Made by a program: the position numbers and the translations under genes
Notes under the pieces: generated by a model
What the model was told of the DNA's origin: nothing
What the model saw: the letters and a program-made list of their open reading frames with translations, nothing else
Databases searched by the model: none
Assembly: GCF_000425025.1 (NCBI RefSeq)
Contig: NZ_AUKZ01000006.1
Location: forward strand, 44,370 to 108,369
From: Streptococcus castoreus DSM 17536
GTDB taxonomy: Bacteria; Bacillota; Bacilli; Lactobacillales; Streptococcaceae
DNA: 64,000 bases
Direction of reading: 5' to 3'
Shown: piece by piece, positions 39,372 to 48,627 of the stretch
Layout: each line of letters begins with the position of its first letter
How positions within the stretch are numbered: position 1 is the first letter of the stretch

Positions 39372-39809
39372 ATGAAAAAAGTATGTTTTGTTTGTCTTGG
39401 GAATATTTGTCGAAGCCCAATGGCCGAATTTGTAATGAAAACCTTAGCATTAAATGAAGCTGTTTGGGTGGAAAGTCGTGCAACCTCTAATTGGGAACAT
39501 GGAAATCCTATTCATTCGGGTACTCAATCTATTTTGAAGAAATATCGGATTGATTATGATGTAGAGAAAAGGTCGCAGCAAATTACTTGTGCTGATTTTG
39601 AGACTTTTGATTATATTATTGGCATGGATCGTCAAAATATTAAAGATCTCAAAGAGATTTCCCACCATGAATGGGATTCTAAAATTCATCTTTTTATCGA
39701 TGGTGATGTACCAGATCCTTGGTACACAGGTGATTTTGAAGAAACCTATCAGCTCGTTAGTGACGGTTGTCGCACTTGGTTGTCACAAATTATCGCTAAT
39801 GGTAACTAA
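39372..39809 (+). CDS. Low-molecular-weight protein tyrosine phosphatase
   Basis: This 145-aa phosphatase has the active-site loop CLGNICRS with C8 and R14 (CX5R) and the general-acid motif DPWY near residue 117. In streptococci such enzymes tune serine/threonine and tyrosine phosphorylation signals. The S. pyogenes homologue at the same place, next to a MORN protein and an acyltransferase, is known as SP-PTP. AAAGGAG precedes the ATG, with TATAAT at 39348-39353. Confidence 0.9.
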   Translation: MKKVCFVCLGNICRSPMAEFVMKTLALNEAVWVESRATSNWEHGNPIHSGTQSILKKYRIDYDVEKRSQQITCADFETFDYIIGMDRQNIKDLKEISHHEWDSKIHLFIDGDVPDPWYTGDFEETYQLVSDGCRTWLSQIIANGN

Positions 39810-39833
39810 AAATTAGAAAAATGAGTAGTAGGG

Positions 39834-40235
39834 ATGATAAATATAAATAATATTATTCAAAAAGGCAATATAACACGAGCCAAGCTAGAAATTTTTTCAA
39901 TAATTGTCGTTTTGGTTTGTGCTTTATCTGTTTTTACGGTAACTTTTTCAAGTCAAACAAGTTTAACTTACGATCAAGGACGCATACGCTATACTGGCTA
40001 TGTTGTTAACCATAGAATGAATGGCGAGGGGAAGCTTGTTTTTCCAAATGGCGACACTTATATCGGCTCGTTCCGTAATGGTGTTTTTGAAGGAGAAGGA
40101 ACCTTTACTGCTAGTACAGGATGGTCTTATAAGGGTCAGTTTCATAAGGGTCAAGCAAATGGTAAAGGTGTTTTAAAAGCAAAGAATGCAAAAGTTTATA
40201 AAGGCACTTTCAAGCAGGGGATATTTCAAAAATGA
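39834..40235 (+). CDS. Membrane-anchored MORN-repeat protein
   Basis: The 133-aa protein has one membrane helix (about 19-41) and an extracellular part with about four MORN repeats, seen as GEGKLVFPNGDTYIGSFRNG, GEGTFTASTGWSYKGQF and GKGVLKAKNAKVYKGTF. Function is unknown. Its stop overlaps the acyltransferase ATG by 4 bases (ATGA), so the two probably act together at the cell surface. Confidence 0.85.
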   Translation: MININNIIQKGNITRAKLEIFSIIVVLVCALSVFTVTFSSQTSLTYDQGRIRYTGYVVNHRMNGEGKLVFPNGDTYIGSFRNGVFEGEGTFTASTGWSYKGQFHKGQANGKGVLKAKNAKVYKGTFKQGIFQK

Positions 40236-42007
40236 GAATAAAATGGTTTTCGTTTGTTAGGGTAACAGGCCTTTTGCTTGTTTTGCTCTATCACTTTTTT
40301 AAACACAGTTTTCCGGGAGGCTTTATTGGTGTTGATGTTTTCTTCACCTTTTCAGGTTATTTAATAACAGCTCTTTTGATTGATGAGTACACAAAAAAGG
40401 AAACCATTGATATTGTTGGTTTTCTAAGAAGACGGTTTTACCGAATTGTCCCTCCACTTGTTTTGATGATTTTGTTGACAGTTCCCTTTACTTTTTTGGT
40501 AAAGAGTGATTTTAGGGCAAGTTTGGGAAGTCAGATTGCAGCGGTTTTGGGATTCACTACCAATTTTTATGAAATTCTGACGGGAAGTAGTTATGAAAGT
40601 CAGTTTATCCCTCATCTCTTTGTTCATACATGGAGTTTAGCAATTGAAGTACATTTCTACCTATTCTGGGGGTTATTGATTTGGTTACTGGCGAAAAAAA
40701 ATCATAGTCCTAAGCAGCTTAGGGGGTATCTCTTTTTAGTTTCTGCTGGCATTTTTGCGGTTAGTTTTTTAAGTATGTTTATCAGGGCTTTCTTTGTTTC
40801 AAATGTCTCTTTGATTTATTTTTCAAGTTTCTCGCATAGTTTTCCATTTTTCTTAGGAGCAATGTTCGCAACAATGACAGGAATTAAAGACACTACTGTT
40901 CGTTTTCAAAAGAATGTTCAGTTGTGGTCACGCAAATATGTCATTGCTGTCGTGGTTGGTGTTATTGCTCTGTTATTGCTATTAACCGTAACCTTAAATT
41001 TCAACCATATTGTTACTTATTTATTCGGTTTTGCTTTGGCGAGTTTGTTTACCTCGCTGATGATTTATGCGACCCGAGTTCTTCACGAGCAGACACCGGA
41101 CTGGCAAGAACCTAAAGTGGTGACTTATTTGGCAGATATTAGTTATGGAATTTATCTTTTCCATTGGCCACTTTACATTATTTTCACACAGTTGATGTCA
41201 AATCTCATTGCGGTAATTTTAACTATTTTTTTCTCGATCTTATTTGCGACCATTTCTTATTATATTTTGGAGCCACTAATCCAAGGGAACAAGCCAAATT
41301 TACTTGGTTTGGAAATTGATTTTTCACCCTATCATAAATGGATGCTTGGGGGAGCACTTGCTTTATTCTTGCTGATGCTAGGAACTTGTTTGGTTGCTCC
41401 CAAAGTTGGTAAGTTTGAACGGCAATTATTAGTGAGTTCTTTGCAACAGGCTCAAAATAATATTAATCGTACTCATACGTTGGCAGCTGGAGATGCCAAT
41501 GCTTTGAGTGATGTTGGCATTATTGGAGATTCTGTGGCTTTGCGCTCCAGTGCAGCTTTTTCAAAATTAATGCCACAAGCCCAGTTAGATGCTGCAGTTA
41601 GTCGGAATTTTAGAGAAGCATTTGAGCTTTTTAATAATCAGATTAAGTCTAAAACATTATCAAAAACCGTTGTTTTGGCAGTTGGTGTGAATTCTCTTGA
41701 CAATTATGCTCAAGATGTCCAAGCCTTTATTGATGCTCTTCCTAAAGGACACCGTTTCGTTTTGGTTTCACCTTATAATGCGAAGAATGCAGCACAAGTA
41801 GCAGAGGCAAGAGATTATGCTATCAAACTTTCCCAAAAATATAATTATGTCACTATTGCAGATTGGTATAAGGTTGCTGTTGAAAATCCTGATATTTGGT
41901 CTGGTAGCGATGGCGTTCATTATAACGCGAATACTAAGGGGGCAGATTTGTATGTCTCAACAATTCAGGCTGCTATAGAACAAGCTGCTAAAAAAGCTGC
42001 TAAATAA
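40232..42007 (+). CDS. OatA-like membrane acyltransferase with SGNH domain
   Basis: This 591-aa protein has an N-terminal acyltransferase-3 domain with about 10-11 membrane helices (R10 and H21 of the RX10H motif in RVTGLLLVLLYHFF) and a C-terminal extracellular SGNH esterase-type domain (about 425-591) with GDSVALRS (Ser about 434) and DGVHYN (Asp/His about 561-563). This plan matches OatA, which O-acetylates peptidoglycan muramic acid and gives lysozyme resistance. Another cell-wall or glycan substrate is possible. Coupled to the MORN gene. Confidence 0.88.
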   Translation: MRIKWFSFVRVTGLLLVLLYHFFKHSFPGGFIGVDVFFTFSGYLITALLIDEYTKKETIDIVGFLRRRFYRIVPPLVLMILLTVPFTFLVKSDFRASLGSQIAAVLGFTTNFYEILTGSSYESQFIPHLFVHTWSLAIEVHFYLFWGLLIWLLAKKNHSPKQLRGYLFLVSAGIFAVSFLSMFIRAFFVSNVSLIYFSSFSHSFPFFLGAMFATMTGIKDTTVRFQKNVQLWSRKYVIAVVVGVIALLLLLTVTLNFNHIVTYLFGFALASLFTSLMIYATRVLHEQTPDWQEPKVVTYLADISYGIYLFHWPLYIIFTQLMSNLIAVILTIFFSILFATISYYILEPLIQGNKPNLLGLEIDFSPYHKWMLGGALALFLLMLGTCLVAPKVGKFERQLLVSSLQQAQNNINRTHTLAAGDANALSDVGIIGDSVALRSSAAFSKLMPQAQLDAAVSRNFREAFELFNNQIKSKTLSKTVVLAVGVNSLDNYAQDVQAFIDALPKGHRFVLVSPYNAKNAAQVAEARDYAIKLSQKYNYVTIADWYKVAVENPDIWSGSDGVHYNANTKGADLYVSTIQAAIEQAAKKAAK

Positions 42008-42023
42008 TAAAAGTCTCTAATTT

Positions 42024-42056
42024 AAAGGTCAGAATAGTTTTTTCTGACCTTCTTTG
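42024..42056 (+). terminator. Terminator-like hairpin after acyltransferase gene
   Basis: AAGGTCAGAA pairs with TTCTGACCTT around a T-rich loop, followed by CTTTGTTG. Confidence 0.65.
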
Positions 42057-42322
42057 TTGTTTCAAATGATAGAGGTGATATTAAGTTATTATTTATTTGC
42101 TAACTTTAAAAATAATTTTTGAGCCTGTTTGCGAATTCAAGCTTTAACGTGGAATAGGTATCAGCTTAGTATCCTGCTTATTATCATGATTAAATTCCAA
42201 AGAAGAAAACGGTTTCAGAAACATTCTTTTGTGAGGGAAAGATATTTCTGAAAAACTATTTTCTGAAGAAATCGGCTATCAAAGGATTTCAGAAATAATT
42301 TGAAAAAAACTTCACAAAAATA
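42057..42322. other. AT-rich gap before adhE
   Basis: No gene is seen in this stretch. It contains scattered short repeats of TTTCAGAAA (near 42213, 42248 and 42288), which resemble partial operator half-sites. The adhE control region follows. Confidence 0.4.
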
Positions 42323-42340
42323 TTGTGAAATGATTTACAA
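42323..42340. promoter_or_regulatory. Rex operator 1 at adhE promoter
   Basis: TTGTGAA-ATGA-TTTACAA matches the Rex consensus TTGTGAAN4TTCACAA with one change. It overlaps the -35 (TTTACA), so Rex would block transcription when NADH is low. Confidence 0.7.
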
Positions 42341-42361
42341 ATTTTCAAAAAATGCTATAAT
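42334..42361 (+). promoter_or_regulatory. Promoter of adhE
   Basis: TTTACA (42334-42339), 16-base spacer and extended -10 TGCTATAAT ending at 42361. Confidence 0.65.
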
Positions 42362-42377
42362 AATTTTGTAAACAAAA

Positions 42378-42395
42378 TTGTGAAACTTTTAACAA
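42378..42395. promoter_or_regulatory. Rex operator 2 at adhE leader
   Basis: TTGTGAA-ACTT-TTAACAA matches the Rex consensus with one change and lies just after the transcription start and before the AAAGGAG site. Confidence 0.65.
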
Positions 42396-42411
42396 GGTAA
42401 AGGAGTCTCAA

Positions 42412-45054
42412 ATGACTGAAAAAAATAGTGCCGTTGAATCAACCCCTGTTGCCGCAACAATTGATGCTCTTGTTCAAAAAGGTCTGGCTGCTCTTGAAGA
42501 GATGCGTCAATTGGATCAAGAACAAGTTGACTACATCGTTGCCAAAGCTTCTGTTGCTGCTTTAGATGCTCACGGTGAACTTGCCAAACATGCTTATGAA
42601 GAAACAGGTCGTGGTGTTTTTGAAGATAAAGCAACAAAAAACCTATTTGCGTGTGAACATGTTGTGAATAATATGCGCCATCAAAAAACAGTGGGTATTA
42701 TTGATGAAGATGATGTGACCGGTTTGACCTTGATCGCTGAGCCAGTAGGTGTTATTTGTGGGATCACTCCAACAACCAACCCAACGTCAACAGCTATTTT
42801 TAAATCTTTAATTTCATTAAAAACACGCAACCCAATTATTTTTGCTTTCCACCCGTCAGCTCAGGAATCGTCAGCACATGCAGCTCGTATCGTTAGAGAT
42901 GCGGCCATTGCAGCCGGTGCTCCTGAAAATTGTGTTCAATGGGTTGAGACACCATCGCTTGAAGCGACTAATGCTTTGATGAACCATGATGGTATTGCAA
43001 CAATTCTTGCTACTGGTGGTAATGCAATGGTTAAGGCAGCTTACTCATGTGGGAAGCCTGCTCTTGGAGTAGGGGCTGGTAATGTTCCTGCTTATGTTGA
43101 AAAGTCTGCTAATATTCGTCAAGCGGCTCATGATATTGTTATGTCTAAATCATTTGACAATGGAATGGTCTGTGCTTCTGAGCAAGCAGTTATTATTGAC
43201 AAAGAAATTTATGATGATTTTGTTGCTGAATTCAAGTCATACCACACTTATTTTGTTAACAAAAAAGAAAAAGCCCTTCTTGAAAATTTCTGTTTTGGTG
43301 TTAAAGCAAACAGTAAAAACTGTGCTGGTGCTAAATTAAATCCTAATATTGTTGGTAAATCAGCAACTTGGATTGCAGAGCAGGCTGGATTTACTGTTCC
43401 AGAAGGAACCAATATTCTTGCAGCAGAATGTCAAGAAGTTTCTGAAAAAGAGCCATTAACACGTGAAAAATTATCTCCAGTTATTGCTGTCTTAAAATCG
43501 GAATCACGTGAAGATGGTGTTGAAAAAGCCCGTCAAATGGTTGAATTCAATGGTCTTGGTCACTCAGCAGCAATTCATACGGCTGATGCAGATTTGGCTA
43601 AAGAATTCGGTACTAGGATTCGTGCTATCCGTGTGATTTGGAACTCACCTTCTACATTTGGTGGTATTGGTGATGTTTACAATGCTTTCTTGCCATCATT
43701 AACGTTGGGATGTGGTTCTTATGGTCGCAACTCAGTAGGTGATAACGTTAGCGCTGTTAATCTTTTGAACATCAAAAAAGTAGGAAGACGTAGAAATAAT
43801 ATGCAATGGTTTAAAGTTCCTTCAAAAACATACTTCGAACGTGATTCAATTCAATACCTTCAAAAATGTCGTGACGTTGAACGCGTGATGATTGTTACTG
43901 ACCATGCCATGGTTGAACTTGGTTTCTTGGATCGTATTATTGAGCAATTAGATCTTCGTCGTAACAAAGTTGTTTATCAAATCTTTGCCGATGTTGAACC
44001 AGATCCAGACATTACAACTGTCATGAAAGGTACTGAATTAATGCGTACCTTCAAACCAGATACCATTATTGCACTTGGTGGTGGTTCTCCAATGGATGCT
44101 GCCAAAGTGATGTGGCTATTCTACGAGCAACCAGAAGTTGATTTCCATGATCTTGTTCAAAAATTCATGGACATTCGTAAGCGTGCTTTCAAATTCCCTG
44201 AACTTGGTAAGAAAACAAAATTTATTGCTATTCCAACCACATCTGGTACAGGTTCAGAGGTAACACCATTTGCTGTTATTTCAGACAAGGCTAATAACCG
44301 CAAATACCCAATTGCTGACTACTCATTGACACCAACTGTGGCAATCGTTGACCCAGCTTTGGTATTGACAGTTCCAGGCTTTATTGCCGCTGATACTGGT
44401 ATGGATGTTTTGACACATGCCACAGAAGCCTATGTGTCACAAATGGCTAATGACTTTACAGATGGTTTGGCCCTTCAAGCGATCAAGATTGTCTTTGATA
44501 CCCTTGAAAAATCAGTTAAAGAAGCTGACTTTGAGTCTCGTGAAAAGATGCACAATGCCTCAACAATGGCAGGTATGGCTTTTGCTAATGCTTTCTTAGG
44601 CATTTCTCATTCAATGGCTCATAAGATTGGTGCACAATTCCACACTGTTCACGGTCGTACCAACGCTATCCTACTTCCGTATGTTATCCGTTACAATGGT
44701 ACACGCCCGGCCAAGACAGCAACATGGCCTAAGTATAATTACTACCGTGCGGATGAAAAATACCAAGATATTGCTAAATTATTAGGTCTTCCAGCCTCTA
44801 CACCAGAAGAAGCGGTTGAATCTTATGCCAAAGCTGTTTATGATCTTGGTTGCCGAGTTGGCATTAAGATGAATTTCAAAGACCAAGGTATTGATGAAAA
44901 AGAATGGAAAGAACATTCTCGTGCATTGGCTTACCTTGCTTATGAAGACCAATGTTCACCGGCAAACCCACGCTTGCCAATGGTTGATCACATGCAAGAA
45001 ATCATCGAGGATGCTTATTATGGTTATGCAGAACGACCAGGACGTCGAAAATAA
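42412..45054 (+). CDS. adhE: Bifunctional aldehyde-alcohol dehydrogenase AdhE
   Basis: AdhE reduces acetyl-CoA through acetaldehyde to ethanol, using two NADH, in mixed-acid fermentation; the enzyme forms long spirosomes. The 880-aa protein has an N-terminal CoA-acylating aldehyde dehydrogenase (about 1-440, catalytic Cys in GMVCASEQ) and a C-terminal iron alcohol dehydrogenase (about 455-880, GTGSEVTPF and the His-rich GISHSMAHKIGAQFHTVHG). Two Rex sites upstream fit redox control. AAAGGAG precedes the ATG. Confidence 0.97.
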   Translation: MTEKNSAVESTPVAATIDALVQKGLAALEEMRQLDQEQVDYIVAKASVAALDAHGELAKHAYEETGRGVFEDKATKNLFACEHVVNNMRHQKTVGIIDEDDVTGLTLIAEPVGVICGITPTTNPTSTAIFKSLISLKTRNPIIFAFHPSAQESSAHAARIVRDAAIAAGAPENCVQWVETPSLEATNALMNHDGIATILATGGNAMVKAAYSCGKPALGVGAGNVPAYVEKSANIRQAAHDIVMSKSFDNGMVCASEQAVIIDKEIYDDFVAEFKSYHTYFVNKKEKALLENFCFGVKANSKNCAGAKLNPNIVGKSATWIAEQAGFTVPEGTNILAAECQEVSEKEPLTREKLSPVIAVLKSESREDGVEKARQMVEFNGLGHSAAIHTADADLAKEFGTRIRAIRVIWNSPSTFGGIGDVYNAFLPSLTLGCGSYGRNSVGDNVSAVNLLNIKKVGRRRNNMQWFKVPSKTYFERDSIQYLQKCRDVERVMIVTDHAMVELGFLDRIIEQLDLRRNKVVYQIFADVEPDPDITTVMKGTELMRTFKPDTIIALGGGSPMDAAKVMWLFYEQPEVDFHDLVQKFMDIRKRAFKFPELGKKTKFIAIPTTSGTGSEVTPFAVISDKANNRKYPIADYSLTPTVAIVDPALVLTVPGFIAADTGMDVLTHATEAYVSQMANDFTDGLALQAIKIVFDTLEKSVKEADFESREKMHNASTMAGMAFANAFLGISHSMAHKIGAQFHTVHGRTNAILLPYVIRYNGTRPAKTATWPKYNYYRADEKYQDIAKLLGLPASTPEEAVESYAKAVYDLGCRVGIKMNFKDQGIDEKEWKEHSRALAYLAYEDQCSPANPRLPMVDHMQEIIEDAYYGYAERPGRRK

Positions 45055-45075
45055 TCTCTGAAAGTGATGTGATGC

Positions 45076-45116
45076 AACGATCTCTTATGTTTTTAAACAT
45101 AAGAGATCGTTTTTTG
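45076..45116 (+). terminator. Strong terminator of adhE
   Basis: A 15-16-bp perfect stem (ACGATCTCTTATGTTT and its complement) is followed by six T. Confidence 0.93.
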
Positions 45117-45187
45117 CATGCCAAAAAGAATAATAACAATTTTGACTGATGGCTATTTTTTATTTTCGAAGTTAAGAGTTGAAAAAC

Positions 45188-45199
45188 TTAACCGGTTAA
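45188..45199. promoter_or_regulatory. AdcR zinc-repressor site upstream of adhA
   Basis: TTAACCGGTTAA matches the AdcR motif TTAACYRGTTAA exactly and is the centre of a perfect 20-bp palindrome (45184-45203). It ends 25 bases before the -35. AdcR represses zinc-uptake and zinc-sparing genes when zinc is plentiful. Confidence 0.8.
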
Positions 45200-45224
45200 G
45201 TTTCAGAAAATTTTCAAAAATCTG

Positions 45225-45253
45225 TTGACAATAGCTGTGAAAAAATATAAAAT
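45225..45253 (+). promoter_or_regulatory. Promoter of adhA
   Basis: TTGACA (45225-45230), 17-base spacer, TAAAAT (45248-45253). Confidence 0.75.
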
Positions 45254-45259
45254 TTTAAT

Positions 45260-45274
45260 ATGCAAACGATTACA
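45260..45274 (+). promoter_or_regulatory. CcpA cre site in adhA leader
   Basis: ATGCAAACGATTACA fits the cre consensus WTGNAANCGNWNNCW at every position and lies just after the -10, where CcpA would block RNA polymerase during glucose excess. Confidence 0.7.
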
Positions 45275-45310
45275 TAGCAACAATTAAATCATTATAAATG
45301 GAGGACTTAT

Positions 45311-46327
45311 ATGAAGGCCGTAGTTGTTAACCAAGCTAGCACAGGTGTAGAAGTTGTTGATCATGAATTACCAAAAATTGGTCATGGTGAAGCGCTCGTT
45401 AAGGTGGAATATTGTGGTGTATGCCACACCGATTTACACGTTGCGCATGGAGATTTTGGACAAGTGCCGGGACGCATCTTGGGTCATGAAGGAATCGGTA
45501 TTGTTGAGGAATTAGGTGAAGGTGTAACATCATTAACAGTGGGCGATCGTGTCTCTATCGCATGGTTCTTTGAAGGTTGTGGTCACTGTGAATACTGTAC
45601 AACAGGTCGTGAGACACTTTGTCGTTCTGTGAAAAATGCCGGTTACAGTGTTGATGGAGGAATGAGTGAATATGCAGTTGTAACAGCTGATTACGCTGTA
45701 AAAGTACCAGATGGTCTTGATCCAGCACAAGCCTCTTCGATCACTTGTGCTGGTGTAACAACCTATAAAGCTATTAAAGAAGCTGGTGCTGCTCCAGGTC
45801 AATGGATTGTTATTTTTGGTGCAGGTGGACTTGGAAACCTTGCTGTTCAATACGCTAAAAAAGTTTTCAATGCTCATGTTGTAGCAGTAGATATTAATAA
45901 TGATAAACTTGAATTGGCAAAAGAAGTCGGTGCAGATATTACCGTTAACGGTAAAGAAATTGAAGATGTTTCAGGCTATATTCAAGAAAAAACTGGCGGG
46001 GCACACGGTGTTGTTGTAACTGCTGTTTCTAAAGTTGCCTTTAACCAAGCTATTGATAGCGTACGTGCAGGAGGAACAGTTGTTGCCGTTGGGCTTCCAT
46101 CAGAATATATGGAGTTATCTATTGTGAAAACGGTTTTGGATGGTATCAAAGTAGTGGGTTCACTTGTTGGAACACGTAAAGACTTAGAAGAAGCTTTTGC
46201 CTTTGGTGCAGAAGGACTTGTTGTACCAGTGGTTGAAAAAGTCCCAGTCGATACGGCACCTCAAGTATTTGATGAAATGGAAAAAGGTTTGATTCAAGGG
46301 CGCAAAGTTTTGGACTTTACCTGTTAA
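45311..46327 (+). CDS. adhA: Zinc-dependent alcohol dehydrogenase AdhA
   Basis: This 338-aa medium-chain dehydrogenase interconverts alcohols and aldehydes with NAD. The catalytic zinc ligands are in CGVCHTDLH (C37 region) and GHEGIG, the structural zinc site is [15 protein letters not shown], and the NAD fold shows [18 protein letters not shown] precedes the ATG. Control by AdcR and CcpA is suggested by upstream sites, as reported for adh in S. pyogenes. Next to adhE it adds ethanol capacity. Confidence 0.95.
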   Translation: MKAVVVNQASTGVEVVDHELPKIGHGEALVKVEYCGVCHTDLHVAHGDFGQVPGRILGHEGIGIVEELGEGVTSLTVGDRVSIAWFFEGCGHCEYCTTGRETLCRSVKNAGYSVDGGMSEYAVVTADYAVKVPDGLDPAQASSITCAGVTTYKAIKEAGAAPGQWIVIFGAGGLGNLAVQYAKKVFNAHVVAVDINNDKLELAKEVGADITVNGKEIEDVSGYIQEKTGGAHGVVVTAVSKVAFNQAIDSVRAGGTVVAVGLPSEYMELSIVKTVLDGIKVVGSLVGTRKDLEEAFAFGAEGLVVPVVEKVPVDTAPQVFDEMEKGLIQGRKVLDFTC

Positions 46328-46396
46328 GTCAGGTCATTTCAGGCAGTTTGAAGATTGATGGTGTTTAGTGTTCATTTTCAAAGAAATACACATAGT

Positions 46397-46446
46397 AGCA
46401 TTCTTAAGAGAGAAAAATCTCTGATTTGAGAATGCTCTTTTATTTT
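46397..46446 (+). terminator. Terminator of adhA
   Basis: AGCATTCT pairs with AGAATGCT; an inner AGAGA/TCTCT stem lies within, and a T-rich tract follows. Confidence 0.75.
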
Positions 46447-46510
46447 AGACGTTTTAAAAACTGAGAATATGTTATATAATGGAAAAAATAAAAACAAGTA
46501 GGGTAAAACG

Positions 46511-46771
46511 ATGCCGATGATGTATCAATCAACAAGAAACCAAGAAAATAAAGTGACGGCTAGTCCTTACAAATTTCCACGTGTTGTCGTTGAAGCGATT
46601 ACAGATCAAAAAGTAGTTGATGATTTTGAAGCTGTTAAACAGCTAGCAAGCCTGTTCCAAGAGGAACAGCCTAGGGCAGTTGATGGTCTGCAAGAGGCTA
46701 AAGTTCGTCATCGTTTGCTTGTTAAGACACAGGAAATGCAAGCGGCAGTTGAAAGTTATCTTGGTCTGTAA
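46511..46771 (+). pseudogene. thrC: Threonine synthase remnant with large internal deletion
   Basis: The first 18 residues (MPMMYQSTRNQENKVTAS) match the start of ThrC and the rest (PYKFPRVVVEAI, QAAVESYLGL) match its extreme C-terminus. About 400 central residues, including the PLP lysine, are missing, yet the frame is kept: 86 codons against roughly 490. The junction falls at a TAS tripeptide shared by both ends in typical ThrC, which suggests deletion between short repeats. The product cannot be catalytic. An aspartate-family biosynthetic gene has thus been lost, fitting an auxotrophic lifestyle. Confidence 0.75.
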
Positions 46772-46773
46772 GA

Positions 46774-46797
46774 TTGGAGCCATAGGGCTCCTTTCGT
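46774..46797 (+). terminator. Short hairpin after thrC remnant
   Basis: GGAGC / GCTCC stem with a CATAGG-type loop followed by TTTCG; a weak terminator. Confidence 0.5.
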
Positions 46798-46822
46798 TTG
46801 GAAGTAAAAGAATGATATATAA

Positions 46823-48109
46823 ATGATATATACAAGAAAGATTTTATCCTTGGCCCTGCCTTCTATGGTGGAAAATGTTTTACAGATGTTAATGGGGATG
46901 GTTGACAATTATTTAGTCGCACAAATTGGACTCGTAGCTGTTTCAGGTGTCTCTATAGCTAATAATATTATCACGATTTATCAAGCCTTTTATATCGCTT
47001 TAGGCACAGCGGTGTCAAGTCTAATTGCTAGGAGTATTGGTAAAAATGACCGTGTAAAACAACTGAAGTACATGGCAGATGCGTTGCTTATAACATTAGT
47101 ACTTTCGATTTTTTTAGGTTTAATTTCCTTAATGGGACGTAATGGCATATTAGCCCTGCTAGGGGCAGATGTTAGGGTTGCTCTTATTGGAGGACAATAC
47201 TTAGCTATCGTCGGCAGTATGATTGTGAGTTTAGGGTTTCTAACGAGTCTTGGAGCAATTGTTCGAGCACAGGGACAGGCTCGAATTCCGATGCAAGTGA
47301 GTTTACTAACCAATGTCTTAAATGCCCTTTTTTCTGCTTTATCTATTTATGTTTGGCACTTTGGCTTGGCTGGAGTAGCTTGGGCGACCGTTTTGTCACG
47401 CCTAATTGGAATTCTCATTCTTTGCCACTATATTCCTGTTAAAGGCATTCTAAAAATGATAGGAACACCGCTAGATAAAGCTGTTTTTAAGTTATCATTA
47501 CCAGCTATGGGTGAACGTCTTATGATGCGGGTGGGAGATGTTTTTATGATTGCTATTATTGCTCATTTTGGGACAGCCGTTTTAGCAGGAAATGCGATTG
47601 GAGAAACCTTAACTCAGTTTAACTATATGCCTGGAATGGCGATGTCAACAGCGACGATTATTCTTGTTGCTGACCAGTTAGGACGTGAAAAAGTGGCAGA
47701 AATTAAAGTGATTGCCAAAGAGTCATTGACCTTAGGTACCCTTACAATGGTTGCTCTTGGGGTGATAACTTATCTTGTGGGACCAATTTTGTTACCTTTA
47801 TTTGCCCGTGATGTCAGTGCACAAAGTTCCGGTATGATTGTTCTACTCTTTTCTTTGTTGGGAGCACCCGCAACAGCAGGAACTTTAGTTTATACTGCAG
47901 CTTGGCAAGGCATTGGAAAAGCGAAGTTTCCTTTTTATGCTACAACGATAGGGATGTGGTTGATTAGAGTTGTATTTAGTTATATTATCGGTGTAGTGTG
48001 GGAATATGGTTTAGTTGGCGTCTGGATTGCAACGGTATTGGACAATGCCATGAGATGGCTTATTCTTTCCACACAATTTAAAAAGTATCTGCGGATCACC
48101 TGGCAATAA
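46823..48109 (+). CDS. MATE-family multidrug efflux transporter
   Basis: A 428-aa polytopic membrane protein with about 12 helices in two homologous halves, as in MATE exporters that use sodium or protons to extrude cationic compounds. The start (ILSLALPSMVENVLQMLMGM) and the matching second half (FKLSLPAMGERLMMRVGDVF) show the internal repeat. Substrate is unknown. An older name for relatives is DinF/NorM. It lies directly before the S10 operon promoter. Confidence 0.9.
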   Translation: MIYTRKILSLALPSMVENVLQMLMGMVDNYLVAQIGLVAVSGVSIANNIITIYQAFYIALGTAVSSLIARSIGKNDRVKQLKYMADALLITLVLSIFLGLISLMGRNGILALLGADVRVALIGGQYLAIVGSMIVSLGFLTSLGAIVRAQGQARIPMQVSLLTNVLNALFSALSIYVWHFGLAGVAWATVLSRLIGILILCHYIPVKGILKMIGTPLDKAVFKLSLPAMGERLMMRVGDVFMIAIIAHFGTAVLAGNAIGETLTQFNYMPGMAMSTATIILVADQLGREKVAEIKVIAKESLTLGTLTMVALGVITYLVGPILLPLFARDVSAQSSGMIVLLFSLLGAPATAGTLVYTAAWQGIGKAKFPFYATTIGMWLIRVVFSYIIGVVWEYGLVGVWIATVLDNAMRWLILSTQFKKYLRITWQ

Positions 48110-48144
48110 GAAGGTGGTTTTTTTGAAAAAATTGTCCAAAAAGC

Positions 48145-48173
48145 TTGCAATGACAGGATGTTTTTGTTATCAT
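48145..48173 (+). promoter_or_regulatory. S10 operon promoter
   Basis: TTGCAA (48145-48150), 17-base spacer, TATCAT (48168-48173), giving a leader of about 130 bases before rpsJ. Confidence 0.65.
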
Positions 48174-48308
48174 GTTATGGTGCTGTAAAAATACAGCTTT
48201 AGCTATGATGCGAGAGGTTGCGACACGCTCGGTTGCATTGCCACGTGACAGGTGTTGGTTTTTCTCGAGGAGCTAGCCTATTATCGTAAATAGACGAGAG
48301 GAGAAAAG

Positions 48309-48617
48309 ATGGCAAACAAAAAAATCCGTATCCGTTTGAAAGCGTACGAACACCGTACACTTGATACAGCGGCAGAAAAAATCGTTGAAACTGCAACACG
48401 TACAGGTGCGACAGTTGCTGGACCAGTTCCACTTCCAACTGAACGTAGTCTTTACACAATTATTCGTGCGACTCACAAATATAAAGATTCTCGCGAACAA
48501 TTTGAGATGCGTACACACAAACGTCTTATCGACATTGTGAACCCAACTCAAAAGACTGTTGATGCTCTTATGAAATTGGATCTTCCAAGTGGTGTCAACG
48601 TAGAAATCAAACTTTAA
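48309..48617 (+). CDS. rpsJ: 30S ribosomal protein S10
   Basis: S10 binds the head of the 30S subunit and, as NusE, joins NusB in transcription antitermination. [19 protein letters not shown] and the C-terminal [11 protein letters not shown] are diagnostic; 102 aa. It opens the S10-spc-alpha operon. GAGAGGAG precedes the ATG. The long leader may serve L4-type feedback but no known structure was identified. Confidence 0.97.
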
Positions 48618-48627
48618 TCTGATTTCT

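Noticed and set aside
42213..42300. CRISPR-like array from repeated TTTCAGAAA words
   Set aside because: Words are short, unevenly spaced and not flanked by conserved repeats or cas genes.
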